The translations under genes and the position numbers were made by a program. Below, one piece after another: positions 36,036 through 47,900 of a DNA stretch of 64,000 nt. Below the pieces are notes generated by a model. The model did not search any database. It was not told the origin of the DNA and worked only from the letters and a program-made list of their open reading frames with translations. Every line of letters begins with the position of its first letter. Within the stretch, counting starts at the first letter, position 1. The stretch lies in contig JAWZSP010000009.1 of the NCBI GenBank assembly GCA_034401135.1, positions 930,001 through 994,000 of the forward strand. Reading direction: 5' to 3'. Source of the stretch: Volutella citrinella (lineage: Eukaryota > Ascomycota > Sordariomycetes > Hypocreales > Nectriaceae).

Positions 36036-37016
36036 ATGTCGCGTCCGTACGAGGGCAAGTTGGGTGTTGTAACCGGCGGGTCAAGAGGTCAGTCGGCATC
36101 GGAGTGACACGATGATCTGCTGGAAAGGACTGACGGGACTCCTGACACTGGCTCCTGTGTAGGAATCGGGGCCGCCGTTGCAGCTCGCCTGGCCAGGAAG
36201 GGTTGCAATCTCCTCCTTGTTTACACCTCCGATTCCTCCACCGAGCCCACCAACCGGCTCTGCAGCGAGCTCTCCTCAGCTCATGACATCCGGTGCTCCT
36301 CGGTCCAGGCTGACCTTTCCAAACCAACCGATGCCGCTCCCAAGGTTGTCAATGCTGCCCGTGATTTCTTTCTTCTGCACAATCCCAGCGGCGAGTTCCA
36401 GGTTGACATACTTGTCAACAATGCGGGCGTCTCATCCAACCAGCACATGAATGATCCCAAACACGGTCCCATCCAGGAAGCCGAGTTTACTCGCGTCTAT
36501 GCCGTCAATGTGTTGGCCCCTCTGCTTCTGACTCAGGCCATTGCGCCGTACCTCCCCCGCAATCGGTCGGGGCGCATCGTCAACGTGTCGAGCGTCTCTT
36601 CGTCGATCGGCTATCAAGGCCAGTCAGTATATGCTGGAAGCAAGGCGGCAATAGAGGCTATGACTCGAACCTGGAGCCGCGAGCTAGTAGGTCGTGCCAC
36701 AGTCAACGCTGTCAACCCAGGGCCAGCGTGGGGGGACATGTATGCGGCCGTTGGGCAAACCTTTTGGGACATCAACCAGCCCTATGTCGACGCTGCTCCT
36801 CTAGCCCAATACGAGGGCGAGGCTGATGTACTGAAAATGGCAGGCTCCGACGCCGAGCGCTTCGATAAGATCGTTCGAGAGTCGATGGGCGGCCGTCGGC
36901 CAGGCTTCACTGACGAGATTGCAGGCACGATTGACATGCTCTGCAGCGAGGAGAGCGGCTGGACCACGGGTAGTGTAATCTGCGCCAACGGTGGAATGAA
37001 GATGTCAATTGCCTAA
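36036..37016 (+). CDS. Short-chain dehydrogenase/reductase, 3-oxoacyl-reductase-like
   Basis: Two exons (36036-36087 and 36163-37016) around a 75-nt intron encode 301 residues. The cofactor motif TGGSRGIG (13-20) spans the splice junction. Further motifs are VDILVNNAG, SGRIVNVSSVSSS with Ser161, Tyr174 and Lys178 in VYAGSKAA, VNAVNPGP, and a closing VICANGGMK. The chain has the usual FabG-like core with a longer loop after the second strand. It should be a cytosolic NAD(P)H-dependent oxidoreductase; substrate is unknown. The last strand ends CANGGMKMSIA rather than the commoner VDGG, so the Asp is replaced by Asn. The first exon codes only 17 residues and is easily missed. Confidence 0.88.
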
Positions 37017-39571
37017 AAAGGGGGAGCGGCCAGGGCTCCTGATACTCTGTACGCATAGACGCCCACCAAGGTGAGCACCGAGGTCACCCTCCCGTAATCA
37101 ATCGGGAAGGACAGACAGCTCCGACGACAGGGTGTCGTACGAGTCGACCAAGGGCCTCGACTGAACAAGAATCAACAACTCAGTTTGTCTCCCCGTCCGC
37201 TCTCAGAGCTAGACCGCTTGTGGCCCTAGGTGATCTCTTGGCCTCGATTTCTTGCTGCACACAGCCCTATCGCGACATGCTTGGCCACACTTTGAATCTT
37301 TATCGATGCGGGCCGTCCCTCCAACCCGACAAAATGCCCCGAGAACAGGACCGTTTCCCGAATCCCGCGCGAATGAAGCCGCGTGATGACAATTCTCCCA
37401 TGGGCCGCCGACCAGCTTGAGGACCCTTCCCTCTGTGATGATATCCGTGAGGCAGCCACTACTACTGTCATCCACAACCGGCCCGCAATTGCGGTCTAGA
37501 ATCAGGATGAGGCCCAATGCCAGCAACGTAATCGAGCCAGCAGGAGCTCGGCCTTACTGCCTCCGAGCACCGAGTCTGGACGTGCCTCGAGCCTATGCTG
37601 GGGAACCGGGTGGGCCTCGTACGGCCGTTTGCGGCACCCGAAACAGTACTGGCGTCGGCCGAGCACCACGTAGTCTCGGTGTTGCGAAACACCACTTACA
37701 TGAAGACGCAACGATATCAACGTCTTTCACGGAGCGAAAATTTTCACGGGAGGCCTTGATGCACCGGTGGCATTGTCTCATACGGTTCTGCAGTGCCTGT
37801 GCATTCGTTCCATCAGACCTGCGCAAGTGCGGCAAAGACTGTTGGGCAGCTGGTCATTCTGGAATCCTTTGCCGAATCAGCCATCTCACCTGCCGTATTT
37901 CGAGATTTCGCAATCAGATTCCATCCCGGTCTAGGGAGGTCCACAACATCACACGGCAGGTGAAGAGTTCGACTTTTAGTTCCCTGGTGAACTCTCGCTT
38001 AGGAGTGGGCGATGACCTCTACCCATGTCGTTGATATAGATTGATAAATCAGCTCATGCATATAGCGGCTCCCATGGGATGAACCCAAAAAAAATCTCGC
38101 CAAGGATACACCTAGTTGACTGGAGCACAGACGCTAGTTGTGGCGAATCAGGTCGACGCGTGTCCGCCACGAGAAAGCCGCTTCGTTTGATGTACAGCGC
38201 ATCCTCATGTATAATCAGGAGGGCATCTTGACAGCCGGCCTTGGCAAGGCAGTGTCATTGGGGAACGCAAAGAGGCTACGCCTTGTGTAACGGCCTTGAG
38301 CTAATCACCTTGAAGATGATTCCCATCGCAACAGGCTCTGTATCTCGATACCGCGTTACCGCAACCAATGCCGCGATAGTGCCAGTGTGCCTCGAGATTG
38401 ATCGACAGTCGCATCTCCGTCACGATGGGCTTGGGAGCGTGCCGTGAGCCGTGAAGCTACATGAAAGCCCCACGGCCGGGTGGCCATTCTCGTTCTAGGA
38501 GAACCAAAACGATATACATGCCTGTTCGGCGCGGCCGTTAGCAAGGCCGACCTGCGAGTTCGAGGTTTCAAGAGGCGTCATCCCGGAACCCATCAGCCCA
38601 GAATTTCAGGGTAACAGACCAGCGATGGGCCCCGAATCGCTCCCATACATCGACTTAGAAGCCATCGGTGAACTCGACTGACCTATGAGAAGTGTCAGAG
38701 ATTGCGCCGGTCTCGTCGTGAGCCAAAGATGTGTCGGGCCTCCAAGCAAATCTCGGACTCCGAGCCTTAGGGCTTTTGAGATGGGCCCAGGACCGCTATG
38801 GGGATCCTCCCAAGCCACGATGCTGCCAACGAATATTCCACTCACTGGACAATGCTCGAGATCTCATCGTCCGATTAGCCGTGCCTCTCCACTGACACTT
38901 TCCTTATCCATCTGATAACATCCCCATCCCACCGGTCTCCGAAGCTGGATCCGGAAAATCCATGCCTAGTCAACGTTACTTTGGCTGCAACGCAGTTGGT
39001 TGCGCGCCGCTAGGATACTAATGCGAGCTTAGCGAACGTCCTTGGGGGGTGTCTGATAATCAATTTGAGCGATCACGGCTGTTGGCGCCCGCATCGGGGT
39101 GGTGGACCAAACTTGGAACGTTCTTGACCAGCTGGGATGGCCAAAAACTTAGATCCTAGGATTGCGTACCAGCCGTGGGATCGGAAGCTTTGCATACAAT
39201 CCCGACAGAGTTGCCCGGGCGTTCTTCCCGAAGACCGGAAGAAGATGAGTTACATAAATAGTCGACGAACAGCCCTTGACTGCGTCGATATCGACCGGCA
39301 GGAGCTGTCATGAAGTGCAGACGCCGTGCACCCTGACCTGAGTTTTACACTTCCGAACTGCTCGCATCTGTCAAGCCTGTCATTCCTGGGGTAACCAGTG
39401 GTACAGGACACAGCTGGTACTCGCACGACACATCTTCCACGATCGAGACCGGTCTTGTTGGTCACCTGTGTTAGGGGGCTTGCCGACCCGTCTTCACTCC
39501 GATCTTCTTATACTTTTACTCCGTGGCCTTCTTCTCTTCCCTCGAGGACCAGCCCATTTCCTACCGATATC
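37017..39571. other. Gene-poor intergenic region
   Basis: About 2.5 kb between the second SDR gene and the ferric reductase gene. Frames of up to about 200 residues occur but are compositionally biased, have no domain, and lack introns that would join them. It includes the promoter of the ferric reductase gene. Confidence 0.45.
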
Positions 39572-41523
39572 ATGGCAGGCAACGCAGGCAACGGCAGCGA
39601 TGCCAAAGCCGCTGCTGCCAAAGCTGCCGCCGCCAAAGCCGCTGCTATCAAGGCTATGACGAAAAAGTCAAACTACGATGTAGCCACAGCTTATGGAGTT
39701 ATCCTTCTTGGCATTGCCATTTGCTTCATTCTATTTCACTTTGTTCGAAAGCTGAGGCGGCCAGGAAGGAAGTCTTCTTTTCTTGTCAAGGGTTCCAGGT
39801 AAATGCACCTCTCCACACATGCCTTGACTCGACTCATCATATTGCTAGGCAGGTTAGACGTATCGTGCTTCGCAAGTGTCCAGCCGTGCCATCCGCTGGA
39901 CACGCTATTATTGTGTTCATCTACCTTTCACTCAACATCATCTTTACCTTTGTCATGTTGAACCCCGAGACTACAATGCTGAAGACCTTGGGCTCAAGGA
40001 CAGGATGGTTAGTAGCTCCTCCCACAATCAGCTCATACCCTGCTGACCGTGATACTCAGGCTCATCATTGTGAACTTGCTTCTTGTCGTCATCATGGCGC
40101 TCAAGAACACCCCCTTTAGCCCCTTGGCTGGTTGGTCTCATGAACGTCTCAATGTCATGCACCGTGTCGTAGGCTACACGACTGTCTTCGAGTCGGTTCT
40201 ACATGGCTTGATTTACATTGCCAGATATGCATCGGAAAACAACCTAAAGAAACTCACTGTCTTCAGCGAAGTCTGCGGGGCGGTAGCTACGCTTTCCTTC
40301 ATGATCTTGGGCCTAGGAGGTCTGTTCCTCCGCTCCAGGTGGTACGAACTCTTCTACTACATGCATGTCAGCTTCTGGGTGCTGGCCATCATAATGACCG
40401 GTCTGCATCAACCCGAGACGGCTAAGAAGGTCGTGTACGTTACCATTGCAGCGGCGGGCATCTGGGTGATTGACAGGGCCATCCGCCTCGCCCGCCTCGC
40501 CTACTACCACGTCAACAACACCGTCACACTCACTCCGCTGCCCTGCGGAGGCACTCGTGTCACATTGGCGAAACCGCCCCTGGGCGCCGCGCCTGGCAAG
40601 CACTGCTTCCTTTGGGTGCCTGCTGTGCGCAGGTTTGAGACGCACCCGTTCACCATTGCAGCGGCGGACCCTCTCGAGTTCGTTGTCGCCGCGCAGGACG
40701 GCTTCACGCGAGCCTTACACAAGCATGCCGTGGAAACCCCCGGGGTTCCGCTCAAGGCCTCGGTCGAGGGGCCCTATGGCACGCTGCCAGACGCAGCCGA
40801 GTATGACAAGATGATTCTCGTTGCAGGAGGCAGCGGGGCTGCCTTCACGGTTGGCATGGCCCTGAACGCGCTGCGAGCCAAGACCCAGGGAGAGGCCCGT
40901 TCCATTGTATTCGTGTGGATGGTTAAGCACCGTCGTAAGTATTACATTGGCAAAAACCGCCAGGGTCTGATGCAAGCTGACACCAGGTAGCACATGTTGA
41001 ATGGTTCGCAGAGCGCCTCAAGACGCTGCAAAGCGACTCTCGCTTCTCCATTAACATTTACGTTACACGAGATGAGCATGACCAGGGAAGCGATTGCCAA
41101 GCCAAAGATGCGCCTCCCGACTCGCCTTCTCCCAGCGTTCTCAGTATATCAGACCCGGAAAAGCAGGCCGTGATGCCTAATACGACTCCCAAGCCCCAAC
41201 CGAGCCGCGAGCTTGGCCTGGACAAGGAGCTTCTTGCTAATTCGGCAGAGCCCGCTTCCTCTTCGGACACGGAGGCTACCTCCCCGGTCACGTCTTCTAC
41301 CGAATATTTCGGTTCCGGGTCAGGCGTCACCACCAGGTATGGGCGCCCAGACGTCGCTTCCTTGGTTCAAGCGGCCATGGAGGGTGTCCCCCAGACTAAG
41401 CGCGTGCTTGTCTTGGGCTGTGGCCCGAAATCTCTCATCAAGACCTTGCGCAACTCGACTGCCGAGCTCATTCGGTCCGACGGCCCGAGCGTCGACTTGC
41501 ACTGTGAGCAGTTTGGATGGTGA
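39572..41523 (+). CDS. FRE-type ferric reductase / flavocytochrome b
   Basis: Four exons (39572-39798, 39849-40007, 40060-40934, 40991-41523) with introns of 50, 52 and 56 nt encode 597 residues. A Lys/Ala-rich N-terminus precedes the first span (about 36-58). The heme-binding quartet is complete: His163 and His177 in one helix (NVMHRVVGYT ... SVLHG), and His231 and His245 in another (YMHVSFWV ... GLHQ), both 14 apart. The FAD site is HPFT at 324-327. The NADPH site is AGGSGAAFT near 384-392, with VLGCGPKSL close to the C-terminus. The enzyme passes electrons from cytosolic NADPH through FAD and two hemes to extracellular Fe(III) or Cu(II). The NADPH lobe contains a Ser/Pro-rich insertion of about 70 residues. 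NADPH oxidase is less likely, given the fold order and size. Confidence 0.9.
39602..39661 (+). repeat. Repeated Ala/Lys codons in the ferric reductase N-terminus
   Basis: A 15-nt unit encoding A-A-A-A-K repeats with small changes (GCTGCCAAAGCYGC-type), giving four lysines spaced by four or five residues ahead of the first membrane span. Confidence 0.7.
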
Positions 41524-42065
41524 TATCGCTGGTTGTATGACTGTTTGACCCCTCGCCTGCGAGGAATGTCGGTATGCGGCTGCGTATGATCGGGTGTATC
41601 CCTTTTCTGGAACTTGACTGGGGCTTGTCGGTTTGGGACAGCGGATGGAGGGAGGTGTGGACGACACTCGCTTTGGGATGTACATAGCACTCGAATGACG
41701 GTTAGTCCTGGAGAATGAGAGATCCAAATTGCATGAAGAAGGCGCTCGCGTCCAAAGCGGGCTTGTATTGAATCAACGTATAATAAATGCTCGGCGGCAT
41801 CTCCGGCCTCCCAAGTATAAAACCCCAACGTGTAAATTATTGTGTATGCAATGATGTATCTTCCTGGACGGAATCCATCATGGGTATATGGCATTTCGAT
41901 AATCATACTTCGTCCAAATCCGAACCAAAACATCCGACGCCTGACGTTGCTTATTATATCTCAATACACGTCGATGCTATATCCGTTATGTACGTGAGAT
42001 GCGTCTCAAACGAGGCGCTAATGTGAACATGGTAAGAAAAGGTTGGAAATTGAGGTTCTCGGTCC
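41524..42065. other. Convergent intergenic region
   Basis: It contains the 3' ends of the ferric reductase gene (+) and the rhodopsin-MFS gene (-). Frames here are shadows or short. Confidence 0.5.
41782..41787 (+). terminator. Candidate polyadenylation signal of the ferric reductase gene
   Basis: AATAAA, 259 nt after the stop codon, in a TATAATAAATG context. Position and strand fit; fungal signals are loose, so this is tentative. Confidence 0.35.
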
Positions 42066-44976
42066 TCATGTTCGGCTCAGTGGCGGTGGCGGGACAGAAT
42101 TGTCCTCGCGGTGTTGTATCGATGGCTGCGAAGAGCGACGCCGGGGGCCGATCAGCTTGGACCCGATGCCCTTGCCAACCTTGCCCAAGAATTCGCCTGA
42201 CTTGTCCCAGAGACTGCTTTGCCGACGCTCAAATCTGCGACGCATGGTCATGTCCATATTCCCACCACCCGAATCGCCCTGTCGGCGCATGGCATGACCC
42301 ACAGCGGGGTTGGGATCCACGAGCTTGCGCGCGTCGCGAGAGAATTCGAGGAAGATGGAGTACGACATAGTGAGGGCTTGAAGGACAATGACGACAATGT
42401 AGGCCATCTTGACAGAACCCCCACTCCTGATAATGCCGTACATGATGAAAGGCGTGAAAGAGGGGCCCGATCCGCCCATAGTGATGAAGGCAGCGGCGCG
42501 CTTAGTGCGACGGCCTTGGCCACGTAGACCAATGGCAAAGATCAGGGGCCAGATGGGCCCTTCAAAGAAGAAGAAGAGTACGATGGGGATGACGAGGAGG
42601 TTTGGATTCTTCGGTTCGACGACGACATGGAGAAGAGCAAAGAGGAAGCAGAATCCGATACAGATCGATAGGACGGTGCGTGGCCGAGGAAGGCGCTTAT
42701 GAAAGACTGACAAATAGGTAAAGCCGGCGGCGAGGAAGCGTGAGACGGCAAAGGCGGTATGTGCGACGAGAAGATAGTCTGGGATCGCAAGGGCAATGCC
42801 GGGGGGATTGTCCAGGCCACCTCCACCAATTGGGCCAGCGTCGGTGGGTGACGCGCCAGGCAGGATGGAGACCATTAGGGGGCGGAAGAAGAGGCTGTTG
42901 CACTCCTGCGCAGCCACGTATGTGTACTGAGCAAAGACGGCGAGAATAACACTCCAAGTGCGCAACTGAAGCCCACAAGACTTGCGCTGTGGATCTACTG
43001 GCAGGTGTTTGGCAGCCTCCTCGAGCTCGCTGTCGCTGACCTCGGGCAGCGGCATGTAGTAGAAGAGGAGGCCGAGCACGACACAAAGAAGAGTAATGCC
43101 CAGGTATGTCCACTGGACATTGATGAGCGACATGCTGTCCGGCGCTGAGGTCTCCGAGGCAATTCCTTTGAAGAAAACCTTCTGGGCCAAAAGGCCACTC
43201 AGCACGCTGCCAACGCCTTGCACGCCCTGAGCAAGCAGCTCGCGCGTCTCTGCAAATTCTGGCGGCCCGCACAGGATTAGAAAGGCATTGCCGCCGACTT
43301 CGAGAATCGACAAGCCAAAGCCCACAACAAAATTACTCAGCATGAACCCGGCATACGACTTCGTCACTGCTGAAGGCCAAAATATGATCGTGCCAATCCC
43401 GTAGAAGCACAAGCCAACGATGAATGTGACCTTGAAGCCGCCCACTGCGTCCGCCTCGTTCTTTGAGTGACGCCTGGACCGATTGTGCTCGTCGCGGCGC
43501 AGAATCCACTCGCCCACGAGCAATGGGCCAAAGAAATACCCAGCACCAAAGTAGACAGCCGTCATGCCCAACGTCTGTGGGGTGGACATGTGGTTAACAG
43601 AGGCGATTACGTTGTTGAGCGTGTTGAGCAGTCCGTATGAAATTCCCCACATGACGAAGAGGATGGCGACAATGGTACAGTACTTGAACGATTCAATGTT
43701 ATTGCACCTGAGCATGCTCTTGGGGCGTGCCATGTTCACAAAACCGAAGTAAATGCCGTTCTCTTGTGTGCTTGTCGAGGATGTGAGTGTCGTCGGCGCC
43801 CGAGTGTCGCCATTTGTGAGACGGGGCGATTCCGGGGGGCCAGGCTGGTCCATAAAGGGCGTTGTGAGAAACTCCATGGCCGTGATGGGTGCGGTCGAGT
43901 CGTTTAAAGGTCGCTGAACACCGGGGATCGCGACGGGGGGCGGGGGCTGGATGCTGGCGCGGTTCCCACTCGACGGTGATTCAGAGTCCTGTGGGCCCTT
44001 GGAAACGGAGTGTCTGCTGGAATTGGGATCATAGAGCATCGACGGAAGAAGCTTCAGTACCAGCGGCTTCAATGTAGGCACACATGCGCAAGTCATGCCA
44101 ACATTGACCTCGACGGCGCTCCACATGAGTGATAAGGATGCGTTCCAGGCAAAATCGGGCTGACCCCCAAATCGAGAAGCAGGGTCGAGGGTAGCTGCAG
44201 TGGGCACCTCGGTGATAGCTTGTTGAAGATAGTAGATACGGATGACATCGACCACGGTGACGAAGATACCGACGGTGAACGTAAGGACCAAGATCGTTTT
44301 TTGCCGCGAGGGAAGGCGCATGCCCGTTAGGACAGGGATGGGAAGAGCGAGGATGGCGAGGTCGGTAACAATATTGACGGGTGAGGAGCAGATGAACTCG
44401 GTGAGGAGTGGTATGCACTTGGCGGCTTGGTTTATATCGGTTGCCCAGGCGGTGTGGATGGGCCGGCATTGGAAGACGTTCATGAAAGTGAGAATGATGC
44501 CGGCGAGATTGACGATGATTAGAGTGAGCCATGAGGCAAAGCGCAGGACTCGTTGGGTGTTTTTGGCGAGGCGGAGGTAGAATATCAGGATCGATGTCTT
44601 AGTGGCCATGAGGGCCGGATTCTGGGAGCATGTGAGTACATGGATAAGAAGGAGAAGCGCCAATTTGTCTCAGGTTGCTCACATATAAAATGGAAAAGAC
44701 ATATTGGCTGCGCCGTAGCTGTGGGCGATCCCCCTTCGCAATATGCTCGTCGTGCCTACCAAGGCCATTGCGGACGCCAAAGCAGATACTGAATGATAAG
44801 AAGAAGGCAAACAGCCATGCTAGGATCATGACGCGGTCATCCCAAGTGATCCTGCGCACGATAAAGGCGCGAGTGAAGATGCGTGCTGCAACAAATGTGG
44901 TGGCGAGAACCAATGTTGCAGTTGCGACGGCGAAGACGGCAGGCCCGCGATCCGGGATATATCCGGTTCCATCCAT
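42066..44976 (-). CDS. Fusion of a PTH11/rhodopsin-type seven-span domain with a fucose-permease-like MFS transporter
   Basis: Exons 44976-44683 and 44621-42066 with a 61-nt intron encode 949 residues. Residues 1-292 form a fungal rhodopsin-like domain: AVFAVATATLVLATTF, the ITWDDRVMILAW span, GLGRH after span 2, ATKTSILIFYLRLAK, the two cysteines flanking span 4-5 (QCRPI, AKC), ALPIPVL, and MTCACVPTLKPLV. A polar linker (293-395) carries EFLTTP. MFS sequence starts after YFGFVNMARPKSML: GISYGLLNTLNNVIASV, GYFFGPLLVGEWILRR, GFGLSILEVGGNAFL and VLFFFFEGPIWPLIFA, as in the FHS/fucose-proton symporter group, ending near 858. A basic Ser/Pro tail of 90 residues closes it. The junction lies inside one uninterrupted 2556-nt exon. 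Roughly 19 spans are expected. A receptor-coupled transporter (transceptor) is an inference. Confidence 0.85.
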
Positions 44977-47900
44977 GGTGAAGGGTCAGGCTCATGTAAA
45001 AACATGGGAATTGATGGGCAGGCAAAGGCCGACCAGAGAGCGAACATGGATGAGGTCAAGATCGAGGCGACACGTCGACGGAGCTGGAGACGTTGGTTGT
45101 GGTGATGTAACAGCGAGCCATTGCTTTGTGAGGAGATCGAAGCGGGAGGACGGGGATAAAAACGGCGGAAGTGGAAACGAGGCGGGTTGGGCTTGGGGAG
45201 GGTCCAGGGCCAAGTCGGGAGTCAAGCCACTAGATTTGGAGGCTGGGAGCTTGGTGCGTACTATCTTGTCGTGATGACGATACTTTCGGCCGATCTCGAC
45301 GCGTGGGCCGGAACCAATGAAAGGTGGGTGTAGGTCGCGAGGGTGCCCAGAATGCCGGATCGTATTTTTCGCTTGTGTGACGGCCGGCAGTAAGTCGACA
45401 CGCAAGGCGCTGTGTGGCCGTCAAGGCCACAGCCAGAAGTAGGGCTGGAAATGGGATTGGGCTGGTCCAAACCTCCAGAGGAGGGAAGTAAGTGTAAGAT
45501 GGAGCAGTGGCAGGAGGAGGATGAAAAAGAAAAGAAGATGGGACAAGCGATGACGGCCGGCGGGCCGGAGCACGACACAGAAATTCAAGGTTGGAACTGG
45601 GATGGCGGCGGGCAAAGCAAGCAGCAAGCGCGACTGGCCCGCCCAGACAAGGCAAAGCGACGCAAGTGCGCCCCGAGGTCAATGCAGCATTGTACGTACA
45701 TTAGTAGGTGATGAGAGAAAAAAAAAAATTGGCAAGCGCCCCAGCCAGCCAGCCAGCCGGCAAGTGGCGGGACTTCTGCAGGCTGCAGGCCCAACGGGTG
45801 TGCAGCGGTCGGTCATTACGGGGTCGCGCTGTCGCACTGTCAAATGGCAGTGCTCGTCTCCCTGCGACGTCCACTGGAGGGGACGACTCTGGTGGTTAGA
45901 ACTGAGGGTGGCAGAGGGCGGCCCCACGTCGCCGGGAAGTTTGGTGGGCCCCCAAGACGCTGGAGACTGGTGGCGCTCTGGGGCTTGACGACTATCGGCT
46001 ATGTCCTTGCCCAGTATGCGCACCGCTTCGTTCACAACGCGAGATCTCATCCTGGGCTTCAGCCTCTGCTATGCGATGTGCGGATGTGCCGTTAAGTTTG
46101 TCCGTCCCGGTCCCCTCTCTTCACTCCACCATAATCTGTAGCGCAGCCCCCGTGTCTGCCAGCTAATAACTCACGGAACGCCTCCGCTTGCATGCGGTGC
46201 GTGGCTTTCGCTGGTGGGGCACACGCAACGGGCGCGGGGCAAAACGCTGGCCGGGCCATCTCTAGCCCAGAGGCTAAACGTCAGCCGGGGATAATTAGGC
46301 GGAGGAGGCCCGATGAGATGCTGCTAACAAAGCTGGCGTGCCACCACTAGCTGAAGCACACCAAGCTGCAAATGCTTGTCGGTGACGAAACAGCGTCTCC
46401 CTCTCACTGTTTGGTGAAGAATTGAGCACCCTCGCTCTTATTAGTTGTGTGGTTTCGGTCATCTACGTATCGAAACTCGCCGAGGGTCGCCGAGGTTTTT
46501 ATTATCCGGACGGGCGCACTGATTTATTAGATGGGCGGGTATCCCGAGCAGCTGGTCGGAGGGCCGTCTAGCACAGTCCCCCCAGTTCCCCTCCTCCAGC
46601 CCATACGATGTGCAGCGCATGCGTGTGCAAGTCATATTCTTGAATTCAAGAACCATTGCTCCATCCGTCATCTGTTGCATGTCAGCCCCAAGGCACGCAT
46701 GACCGGCAAACCCGTCGCAGGCCTTACCCGCCCAATGCGACATTGTCATCCCAGCATTTTTCCAAGTGCATGCAAAATGCAGCGCTCTACGTCGTAATTA
46801 CGCACATGGGCTCTATTCAATCACCTCGCGCACAATTGGCCCCTCTTGCTTGTGTCTGTTGGGTTTCTGCGGATCCCAAGTGGGTGCGAGCATTCTTCGG
46901 CCGGAGCTATTACATCACGGCCGATCAACTCGGCTCCATCGACAGTGCTAGCAAAAGGAAACAACCCAGCTTCCGACGGATGAGGTACGACACAACGCAT
47001 ACTGTATATTCAACTCAGTTCTCGTGCACTTCAGAGGTGTCCAGTAGAGGCCTGGACCGAAAAAGAACTCGGTGCGTTCGCGCCGTGCTACTGCCAGCAC
47101 TCAAAATCTAGCCCCTGCCATTGGACCGCCTCCGTCATCATCACGGTCGGCTGGACCGACGGGACAATGACGTCCCCCTTGCGTATCCCAATATAGCCAA
47201 AGTTGTGATGGGGTACCTGCAATTGACAACGAATTCCCAAGCGAGCGCGCCCGCCAATACTCAATTGCTGGCCTGCTTTTGCTCATCTCTTGCTCGGCTC
47301 GCCCACGTTGTGGTTTCTTTTACGTACCTAATTTATTCTATCGCCCGTCGCCACGCCCTGGAGTGCTTGCTCTGAGCGAGTCGGTTGTTCTCGTTTATTA
47401 GCCGACGACACCTGCTGCTGGCAGGCAAAAAGTCGGTGCTTGTTAGGTTCTCCCGTCGTAACATGGATGACCCTTGACACTCCCGCCAGTGCCGTTCACA
47501 AATCTCGCTCAGGGTCCATTCTCGCCTAGAGTGATCACCTCAGTTACCCATTTCCGCGACCGAAGTGCCCCCGCCACGGATACCGTAACTCGGCTCTTGC
47601 GTCGAGGTTTTCCGCATCTCACTCCTCTCCTGTGCTGTGCCTTCATCTCCCGAGGGCAGTCAGGGCCGACGACTCGAAACCCCCACGACGATCCTGCCAC
47701 ACTGGGTGGTGCCCCGGGCCGTATATCCTTCACCGCAACTGTCACCTAATTACGCCTCGCCGGCTAGCTCAGCGTCAATATTACCATAACCACACCATCG
47801 ACACGCTAAATAAGGCCCGTATACGTATTGCTGACATGGCGTCCCCCAAACCACTACTTGTATGAGAGCGGCAGCCATATGGAACTAAAGCGGCAGCCAA

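Noticed and set aside
37417..38034. Plus-strand frame of 205 residues between the SDR and ferric reductase genes
   Set aside because: Overlapped by several open frames on the other strand, with no motif and no plausible intron structure.
47757..47830. tRNA-like A-box (GGCTAGCTCAGCG)
   Set aside because: No B-box follows at a suitable distance and no acceptor stem forms.
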